NCBI RefSeq assembly: GCF_028714215.1
Contig: NZ_JAQTMS010000022.1
Span: forward strand, 1-64,000
Direction: 5' to 3'
Origin: Rhodoferax sp.
Lineage (GTDB): Bacteria; Pseudomonadota; Gammaproteobacteria; Burkholderiales; Burkholderiaceae_C
DNA length: 64,000 nt
In this document: in pieces, positions 57,541 through 64,000 of the stretch
Numbering within the stretch: position 1 is the first letter of the stretch
Layout: each line of letters opens with the position of its first letter
Made by a program: the position numbers and the translations under genes
The notes under the pieces: model-generated
What the model was told of the DNA's origin: nothing
The model's input: only the letters and a program-made list of their open reading frames with translations
Database searches by the model: none

Positions 57541-58473
57541 ATGGTTAGCGCAGTTTTTCACTCTCCGGTGGCGCCCGCCGCGACGATTGGTCCATCCGCC
57601 GTGAAGCCGCAGGCAGTCGCCACGGAGACGTCGCAAGCGGTCCACCAGAAAGCCCCGGAACTCGCGGCAAGACCCAGCGCCCGCACGTTCGACTGGCGCG
57701 CCTTCTGGCTGGCATTGCTGCCGCCCATATTGGGCCTGGGCCTGCTGCTGGGCATCTGGGCGCTGGTGTCCATCACGACCGCCAGCAGCATCCCCTCGCC
57801 GGCGGACACCTTCCGGCAAGCCATCGTCATCTTCTCCGACCCGTTCTACCGCAAGAGCCCCAACGACCAAGGGGTTGGATGGAACGTCCTGATGTCGCTG
57901 CAACGCGTGGCGGCAGGTTTTGGGCTGGCCGCCGCGGTGGGCATTCCGGCCGGTTTCATGATCGGTCGCTTCGAGTTCCTGAACCGCATGTTCACGCCCA
58001 TCGTCAGCCTGCTGCGTCCGGTATCGCCGCTGGCCTGGTTGCCGATCGGCTTGCTGGTGTTCAAGGGTGCCAACCCGGCCGCCATCTGGACCATTTTCAT
58101 CTGCTCGATCTGGCCCATGATCATCAACACCGCCGTCGGCGTGCAGCGCGTGCCGCAGGACTACATGAATGTGGCGCGGGTGCTGAACCTGAGCGAATGG
58201 AAGATCCTTACCAGGATTTTGTTCCCCTCGGTGCTGCCCTATATGCTGACCGGCGTGCGGCTGGCCGTGGGCACCGCCTGGCTGGTGATTGTGGCGGCGG
58301 AGATGCTGACCGGCGGCGTCGGCATCGGCTTTTGGGTCTGGGACGAGTGGAACAACCTGAACGTCAAGAACATCATCATCGCCATTTTTGTGATCGGCAT
58401 CGTCGGGCTGATGCTGGAATTCGCGCTGATCAAAATCGCCACCGCGTTCACGTTTGAAGAGGTCAAATCATGA
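57541..58473 (+). CDS. nrtB: Nitrate ABC transporter permease
   Basis: This 310-residue inner-membrane permease has an N-terminal extension of about 50 residues before the first segment. About six membrane segments follow, with the cytoplasmic EAA-type loop VQRVPQDYMNVARVLNLSEW near 200-219 that contacts the ATPase. The start at 57541 follows nrtA by 57 bases. Its stop overlaps nrtD (ATGA). Confidence 0.94.
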   Translation: MVSAVFHSPVAPAATIGPSAVKPQAVATETSQAVHQKAPELAARPSARTFDWRAFWLALLPPILGLGLLLGIWALVSITTASSIPSPADTFRQAIVIFSDPFYRKSPNDQGVGWNVLMSLQRVAAGFGLAAAVGIPAGFMIGRFEFLNRMFTPIVSLLRPVSPLAWLPIGLLVFKGANPAAIWTIFICSIWPMIINTAVGVQRVPQDYMNVARVLNLSEWKILTRILFPSVLPYMLTGVRLAVGTAWLVIVAAEMLTGGVGIGFWVWDEWNNLNVKNIIIAIFVIGIVGLMLEFALIKIATAFTFEEVKS

Positions 58474-59306
58474 GCGACTCAGCAGCGACCAAATACATCG
58501 AGATCGCCGGCGTCGGCCAAACCTTCAAGACCCGCAGCGGCCCGTTCTGCGCGCTGCAAGACGTCAGTCTGACGGTCGCCAAGGGCGAGTTTGTCACCCT
58601 CATCGGCCACTCCGGCTGCGGCAAGTCCACGCTACTGAACTTGATTGCCGGTCTGACACTGCCGACGCAAGGCCACCTGCTGTGCGCCAACCGCGAGATT
58701 TCGGGCCCCAACCCGGAACGGGCCGTGGTGTTCCAGAACCATTCCTTGCTGCCCTGGCTGACCTGTTTCGAAAACGTCTATCTGGGCGTCGAGCGGGTCT
58801 TTGGCGCCGGCAACCGGACGACCGGCGCCGTGTCGGAGAACAAGGGGCAACTCAGGGCGCGCACCGATGCCGCGCTGGCGCTGGTGGGCCTGGGCGCGGC
58901 GGCACAAAAGCGTCCGGGCGAAATTTCGGGCGGCATGAAGCAGCGCGTTGGCATCGCGCGCGCGCTGGCCATGGAGCCCAAGGTGTTGCTGATGGACGAA
59001 CCCTTTGGCGCGCTGGACGCCTTGACCCGCGCCAAGCTGCAGGACGAGTTGCTGCAGATCGTCGCCAAGACGCACAGCACCGTGGTGATGGTGACGCACG
59101 ATGTCGACGAGGCCGTGCTGCTGTCCGACCGGATCGTGATGCTGAGCAACGGGCCGTGCGCCACCATCGGCGAGGTTCTGCGCGTGGCGCTGCCGCGTCC
59201 GCGCAACCGGGTCGAACTGGCCGAAAGCGCGCAGTACCTGCACTGCCGCAAGGCGGTGATGGACTTCCTGTACACGCGCCAGGCCCATGTGGAGAAAGCC
59301 GCATGA
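58470..59306 (+). CDS. nrtD: Nitrate ABC transporter ATP-binding protein
   Basis: This 278-residue ATPase has Walker A GHSGCGKST near 48, signature ISGGMKQRVGIARAL, Walker B VLLMDEPFGALD and switch VMVTHDVDEAV. It lacks the NrtA-like C-terminal domain of NrtC, so it is an NrtD-type subunit. With NrtA and NrtB it makes a complete nitrate importer. Confidence 0.94.
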   Translation: MSDSAATKYIEIAGVGQTFKTRSGPFCALQDVSLTVAKGEFVTLIGHSGCGKSTLLNLIAGLTLPTQGHLLCANREISGPNPERAVVFQNHSLLPWLTCFENVYLGVERVFGAGNRTTGAVSENKGQLRARTDAALALVGLGAAAQKRPGEISGGMKQRVGIARALAMEPKVLLMDEPFGALDALTRAKLQDELLQIVAKTHSTVVMVTHDVDEAVLLSDRIVMLSNGPCATIGEVLRVALPRPRNRVELAESAQYLHCRKAVMDFLYTRQAHVEKAA

Positions 59307-59317
59307 ACAGAAGCACC

Positions 59318-59403
59318 CCTGTGCCGCGCCTTCGGCGCGTCTCCCCCTCAAGGGGGCGACACCAGCGGCCCGGCAAAGCCGGTTCCGCGGTGTCCCTGGC
59401 CTG
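59318..59403. repeat. Comamonadaceae-type G+C-rich intergenic repeat, copy 2
   Basis: It contains the same ordered parts as the segment at 51085-51174: a GCGCC-TTCG-GGCGC hairpin, CCCCCTCAAGGGGG, GACACC, and a CCGGC-AAA-GCCGG hairpin, then GGTGTCCCTGG. It sits between nrtD and nirB inside the nitrate operon. It could affect mRNA stability between transporter and reductase genes. Confidence 0.6.
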
Positions 59404-59434
59404 AATAGCAAGACTTGCAACATCGGAGATTGAC

Positions 59435-61912
59435 ATGGACATGAGCGTCAAGCCCAAAGACCGGATGAAACTGGTGATGATCGGCAACGGCATGGCCGGG
59501 GTGCGCACGCTGGAGGAACTGCTGAAACTGGCCCCCGACCTGTACGACATCACCGTCTTCGGCGCCGAGCCGCACCCTAACTACAACAGAATTTTGTTGT
59601 CGCCGGTGCTGGCCGGGGAACAAACGGTGGACCAGATCGTCCTCAACGACTGGGCTTGGTACCAGGACAACGGCATCACCCTGCACGCCGGCTGGACCGT
59701 GACCGGGGTCGACCGCGTCAAGCGCAGCGTGCATGCGAAGAACGCCGCCGGTGAAACGATCAGCGCACCCTACGACCGCCTGATCATGGCCACCGGCTCC
59801 AACCCCTTCATGCTGCCCGTGCCGGGCAAAGAATTGCAGGGCGTGCTGGCCTACCGCGACATTGCCGACACGCAGGCCATGATCGACGCCGCCGGCAAGT
59901 ACCAGCACGCCGTGGTCATCGGCGGCGGCCTGCTCGGGCTGGAAGCGGCCAACGGCCTGATGAAGCGCGGCATGACGGTCAGCGTGGTGCATGTGGCGCC
60001 CTGGCTGATGGAACGCCAGCTCGACAGCGTGGCGGCGAAGCTGCTGCAGCAATCGCTGGAAGCGCGCGGCATGCAATTCCTGATCGGCGCGCAAACGCAG
60101 GAGCTGGTCGGTGGCGAAGAGGATGGCAAAGGTGGCCGCGTCAAGTCGGTCAAGTTCAAGGACGGCAGCGAGGTGCCCGCCGATCTGGTGGTGATGGCAG
60201 TCGGCATTCGTCCCAACACCGCATTGGCCGAAGCCATGTGCCTGCACGTGAACCGCGGCATTGTGGTCAGCGACACGCTGCAGACCACCACCGACGCCCG
60301 CATCTACGCGGTGGGCGAATGCGCGGCGCACCGCGGCATTGCCTACGGCCTGGTGGCGCCGCTGTTCGAGCAGGGCAAGGTGGCAGCCAACCATCTGGCG
60401 CAGTTCGGCATCGGCCGCTACAGCGGCTCGCTGACCTCGACCAAGCTCAAGGTCACCGGCATCGACCTGCTTTCTGCCGGCCAGTTCATGGGCGGCGACG
60501 ATACGGAAGAGATCGTCATGAGCGACCCGGCCGGCGGTGTCTACAAAAAGCTGGTGCTGAAGGACGACAAGCTGGTCGGCGCCTGCCTGTACGGCGACAC
60601 GGTGGACGGCAGTTGGTACTTCAAGCTGCTGCGCGACGGCCGCAATGTCACCGACATCCGCGACCGGCTGATGTTCGGCGAGTCCAACATCGGCGACGCC
60701 GGCCATGAGGGCCATAACCAGGCCGCCGCCATGACCGACAGCGACGAGGTCTGCGGCTGCAATGGTGTCACCAAAGGCACCATCTGCAAGGCCATCAAGG
60801 ACCAGGGCTTGTTCACGCTGGACGAGGTGCGCAAACAGACCAAGGCCAGCGCTTCCTGCGGCTCCTGCACCGGACTGGTGGAGCAGATCCTGATGTTCAG
60901 CGCCGGCGGCGACTACTCGGCCACGCCCAAGACCAAGGCGCTGTGCGGCTGCACTGACCACGGTCACCAGGCGGTGCGCGACGCCATCCGGCAGCACAAG
61001 CTGCTGAGCATTGCCGAGGTCTACCAATTCCTGGAATGGCGCACGCCCAACGGCTGTGCTTCATGCCGCCCGGCCATCAACTACTACCTGATCTCGACCT
61101 GGCCGAAGGAGGCCAGGGACGATCCGCAAAGCCGTTTCATCAATGAGCGCAGCCACGCCAACATCCAGAAAGACGGCAGCTACTCCGTCATTCCCCGCAT
61201 GTGGGGCGGCGAGACCACGGCCAGTGAACTGCGCCGCATTGCGGACGCGGTGGACAAGTACAAGATCCCCACCGTGAAGGTCACCGGCGGTCAGCGCATC
61301 GACCTGCTGGGCGTGAAAAAAGAGGATTTGGCGGCGGTCTGGCAGGACCTGGGCATGCCCAGCGGCCACGCCTATGCCAAGGCGCTGCGCACCGTCAAGA
61401 CCTGCGTCGGCAGCGAATGGTGTCGCATGGGCACGCAGGACAGCACGCAAATGGGCAAGGACCTGGAGCGCGCCTTTGTCGGCATGTATGCGCCGCACAA
61501 GGTGAAATTCGCGGTCAGCGGCTGCCCGCGCAACTGCGCCGAGGCCGGCATCAAGGACGTCGGCATCATCGGCGTTGACAGTGGTTGGGAGATGTACATC
61601 GCCGGCAACGGTGGCATCAAGACCGAAGTTGCGCACTTCTTCACCAAACTGAAAACCGCTGCCGAAGTGCTGGAGTACACCGGCGCCTTTTGCGAGCTGT
61701 ATCGCCAGCAAGGCTGGTACCTGGAGCGCACCGTGCACTTTGTCAACCGCGTCGGCCTGGACTATGTGAAGAAGAAAATTCTGGACGATCCTGCGGGCCG
61801 CAAGGCACTGTGGGAGAGCCTGCAGTTTGCGTTGGACGGCGAGCCCGATCCCTGGTTTGAATTTGACAAGGCCGCGGTCGATACCCGGCAATTCCAGAGG
61901 ATATTGGCATGA
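59435..61912 (+). CDS. nirB: Assimilatory nitrite reductase large subunit
   Basis: This 825-residue flavo-sirohaem enzyme reduces nitrite to ammonia with NAD(P)H. The FAD motif is VMIGNGMAGVRTLEELL near 14-30 and the NAD(P)H motif VVIGGGLLGLEAANGL near 155. BFD-like 2Fe-2S cysteines are in VCGCNGVTKGTIC and SCGSCTGLVEQIL near 440-490. The C-terminal siroheme/4Fe-4S ligands are in VGSEWCRMGTQDS and SGCPRNCAEAG near 660-710. GGAG precedes the ATG. It overlaps nirD by 4 bases. Confidence 0.96.
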   Translation: MDMSVKPKDRMKLVMIGNGMAGVRTLEELLKLAPDLYDITVFGAEPHPNYNRILLSPVLAGEQTVDQIVLNDWAWYQDNGITLHAGWTVTGVDRVKRSVHAKNAAGETISAPYDRLIMATGSNPFMLPVPGKELQGVLAYRDIADTQAMIDAAGKYQHAVVIGGGLLGLEAANGLMKRGMTVSVVHVAPWLMERQLDSVAAKLLQQSLEARGMQFLIGAQTQELVGGEEDGKGGRVKSVKFKDGSEVPADLVVMAVGIRPNTALAEAMCLHVNRGIVVSDTLQTTTDARIYAVGECAAHRGIAYGLVAPLFEQGKVAANHLAQFGIGRYSGSLTSTKLKVTGIDLLSAGQFMGGDDTEEIVMSDPAGGVYKKLVLKDDKLVGACLYGDTVDGSWYFKLLRDGRNVTDIRDRLMFGESNIGDAGHEGHNQAAAMTDSDEVCGCNGVTKGTICKAIKDQGLFTLDEVRKQTKASASCGSCTGLVEQILMFSAGGDYSATPKTKALCGCTDHGHQAVRDAIRQHKLLSIAEVYQFLEWRTPNGCASCRPAINYYLISTWPKEARDDPQSRFINERSHANIQKDGSYSVIPRMWGGETTASELRRIADAVDKYKIPTVKVTGGQRIDLLGVKKEDLAAVWQDLGMPSGHAYAKALRTVKTCVGSEWCRMGTQDSTQMGKDLERAFVGMYAPHKVKFAVSGCPRNCAEAGIKDVGIIGVDSGWEMYIAGNGGIKTEVAHFFTKLKTAAEVLEYTGAFCELYRQQGWYLERTVHFVNRVGLDYVKKKILDDPAGRKALWESLQFALDGEPDPWFEFDKAAVDTRQFQRILA

Positions 61913-62295
61913 GTGCATGGAAAAAAATCTGCCGGCTTGAAGACATCCCAGTGCTGGGCGCGCGCCGCGTCGCCCGCGCCAGTGGCCTGGACGTCGCCGT
62001 GTTTCGCAACGCGCAGGACCAGGTGTTTGCGCTGCTCGACCGCTGCCCGCACAAGGGCGGTCCGCTGAGCCAGGGCATCGTGTTTGGCGCCAGTGTGGCG
62101 TGTCCCCTGCACAACTGGACCATTGGCCTGGCCGATGGCTGCGCCGCTGCGCCCGATGTGGGTTGCACACCCCGCTTCAGCGTGAAGGTGGAAGCCAATG
62201 TGGTGCACCTTGATGCGCGTGAGCTGGCCAGCCACGCGATCGACCTGGTCGCTCCGGTGGCCGGCCCGGCAGGCCGGCAAACCGAGCACGCATGA
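61909..62295 (+). CDS. nirD: Nitrite reductase small subunit, Rieske type
   Basis: This 128-residue Rieske-fold protein partners NirB. The cluster ligands are present: CPH in LDRCPHKGGPLSQ near 46 and CPLH in VACPLHNWTIGLADG near 65. It can therefore hold a 2Fe-2S cluster, in contrast to NirD proteins that lost the ligands. It overlaps nirB and nasA by 4 bases each. Confidence 0.93.
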   Translation: MSAWKKICRLEDIPVLGARRVARASGLDVAVFRNAQDQVFALLDRCPHKGGPLSQGIVFGASVACPLHNWTIGLADGCAAAPDVGCTPRFSVKVEANVVHLDARELASHAIDLVAPVAGPAGRQTEHA

Positions 62296-64000
62296 GGTTG
62301 GAGCCCGCTCCGACGGCGGCGGCGAGCAGCTTGCGCCAGACCCGATCAACCTGCCCCTATTGCGGCGTCGGCTGTGGCGTCATCATCGAGTCCGCTGGCA
62401 ACCAGATCACTGGCGTTCGTGGCGACCCGGATCATCCCGCCAATTTCGGCCGGCTCTGCACCAAGGGTGCCACGCTGCACCTCACCGCCAGCGCGGCCGT
62501 GACGCGGCAAAGCCGCCTGCTGCACCCCCTGCGACGCGCGCAGCGGGGGGAGCCGGCGCAGCGCTGCGACTGGGACAGCGCACTCGATCTTGCCGCCGCG
62601 CGCTTTGCACAAATCATTCGGGAGCATGGTCCCAATGCGGTCGGTTTCTACATCTCCGGGCAACTGCTCACGGAAGACTATTACGTCTTCAACAAGCTGG
62701 TCAAGGGACTGATTGGCAGCAACAACATCGACAGCAACTCACGCCTGTGCATGAGCAGCGCGGTGGCCGGCTACAAACAGACGCTGGGCATGGACGCGCC
62801 GCCCGCCTGCTACGACGACATCCAGCACGCCAGCACGCTGTTCATCATCGGCTCCAACACGGCCTACGCGCATCCGGTGCTGTTTCGCCGCATTGAAGCG
62901 GCGCGCCGTGCCAACCCGGCGCTCAAGATCGTGGTCTGCGACCCGCGCCGCACCGACACCGCCGCGATGGCCGACCTCTTCTTGCCGATCCAGCCCGGCA
63001 CCGATGTGCTGCTGCTGATGGGCATGCTGCACATCATGCTGTGGGAAGGCTGGGTTGACAGCGCGTTCATCGCCGCCCACACCGGCGGCTTTGAGACTCT
63101 CAAGGCCAACGTGCTCGACTGCACGCCTGACTTGGTGACGCAGACCTGTGGCATCTCCAGAGCCGATTTGCTGCAGGCGGCGCGCCTGTTTGCCGGCGTC
63201 TCATCCGATCACGCGGCGCAGCGCACGCCCACGCTCAGCCTGTACTGCCAGGGCCTGAACCAGTCCAGCAGCGGCAGCGCCAAAAACGCGGCGCTGATCA
63301 ACCTGCACCTGCCACCGGACAGATTGGAAAACCGGGTGCCGGACCTTTTTCGCTGACCGGCCAGCCCAACGCCATGGGGGGACGCGAAGTCGGCGGCATG
63401 GCCAATTTGCTGTCGGGCCACCGCGACCTGCACAACCCGGCGCACCGCGCCGAGGTGGCGGCCTTGTGGGGCGTGCCCAGCGTGCCGGCACAAGCCGGAA
63501 AAACCGCCGTGGAAATGTTCCAGGCCGCCGCCGACGGCGAAATCCAGGCCCTGTGGATCGCCTGCACCAACCCCGCGCAAAGCATGCCCGATCAGAGCAC
63601 CGTGCGCCGCGCCCTGGAACGCGCCGAATTCGTGGTGCTGCAGGAAGCCTTTGCCGGCACCGCCAGCGGCCGCTACGCCGACCTGCTGCTGCCGGCCAGC
63701 ACCTGGGGCGAAAAAGAAGGCACCGTCACCAACAGCGAACGCCGCATCAGCCGCGTGCGCGCCGCCGTGCTGGCGCCCGGCGAAGCCCGCCATGACTGGC
63801 AGATCGTCGTCGATTTCGCACGCCGCCTGGAGACGCGGCTGCCACGCCCAAAGTCGCTGTTCCCGTACACCAGCTCGGAGTCCATCTGGCTGGAGCATCG
63901 CGAATCGACCCGCGGCCGCGACCTCGACATCACCGGCATGTCCTACCCCATGCTGGAGCAGTCACCCCAACAATGGCCGCTGCCTGAAGGCCAGACCCAG
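62292..64000 (+). CDS. nasA: Assimilatory nitrate reductase, frameshifted and cut by the window end
   Basis: This is the molybdopterin enzyme reducing nitrate to nitrite in the cytoplasm. The N-terminal 4Fe-4S motif is clear (CPYCGVGCGVIIES, then NFGRLCTKGATLH near 20-60), followed by Mo-bis-MGD domain sequences such as NSRLCMSSAVAGYKQTLG. The frame is intact for 340 codons to 63311. An apparent single-base deletion (a G expected between 63311 and 63312, CTG-GCC read as CTG-CC) then breaks it and gives a stop at 63354-63356. The -1-corrected frame resumes from 63314 as TGQIGKPGAGPFSLTGQPNA and GGREVGGMANLLSGHRDLHN and stays open to 64000. The rest of the gene lies outside. The gene may be inactivated, or the base may be a sequencing error. 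Confidence 0.88.

Noticed and set aside
56020-57903. Minus-strand open frame of 627 codons
   Set aside because: It is antisense to nrtA and nrtB and to the structured nas leader, with no recognisable domain.
59348-61027. Minus-strand open frame of 559 codons
   Set aside because: It is antisense to nirB, which has full cofactor motifs; the composition is that of a shadow frame.
62292-63356. A complete short molybdopterin protein ending at 63356
   Set aside because: The last 14 codons lose family similarity exactly at the inferred one-base deletion, and the family sequence resumes in another frame.
1-64000. CRISPR array, prophage or insertion sequence
   Set aside because: I saw no regularly spaced direct repeats, no phage structural or integrase genes and no transposase in the window.

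Overview
The window is high-G+C DNA, and its gene content and order suggest a betaproteobacterium of the Comamonadaceae type (Rhodoferax or Polaromonas-like). This rests on the rpsO-pnp-oxidoreductase-tpiA-secG-tRNA-Leu-nuoA-N order, a CecR-type efflux operon, a 180-kDa-class NAD-glutamate dehydrogenase, and two copies of a G+C-rich intergenic repeat I associate with that family. The genus is an inference.

Positions 1-12000 hold a LysR regulator and a Tat-exported S41 protease-like lipoprotein, then a hydrogen-sensing locus on the minus strand. That locus reads cca, hoxV/hupK-like, hoxB and hoxC (regulatory hydrogenase), a VapBC toxin-antitoxin pair, a DUF6880-like protein, and hoxJ (soluble histidine kinase). 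The toxin-antitoxin pair and the DUF6880-like gene sit between the sensor hydrogenase and its presumed kinase. No energy-conserving hydrogenase, hyp genes or hoxA lie in the window.

Positions 12000-25600 are an accessory and envelope region. It contains a TetR-controlled HlyD/ABC efflux operon with its promoter and likely operator, a DUF1778-GNAT toxin-antitoxin pair, a Cds1-like PLP enzyme followed by an AttH/CrtC-like lipocalin protein, a MarR-EmrAB-outer-membrane-factor operon, and a divergent MsbA-like ABC exporter.

Positions 25600-52400 are mostly housekeeping genes on the minus strand. In transcription order they are an aminotransferase, rpsO, pnp, a quinone oxidoreductase, tpiA, secG, tRNA-Leu(GAG), the complete 14-gene nuo operon for NADH dehydrogenase I, a Nudix hydrolase, a DUF1178 protein and the large NAD-glutamate dehydrogenase.

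Positions 52400-64000 hold an amino-acid-type ABC binding protein, a small heat-shock protein and tsaD, followed by a plus-strand nitrate-assimilation cluster: nasT, nrtA, nrtB, nrtD, nirB, nirD, nasA. The nasT-nrtA gap carries a full regulatory cassette: an NtrC-type site, a sigma-54 promoter, two adjacent hexaloop hairpins matching the ANTAR target rule (A at loop position 1, G at 4), and an intrinsic terminator. This predicts control by both nitrogen limitation and nitrate antitermination. nasA carries an apparent one-base deletion and runs off the window end.
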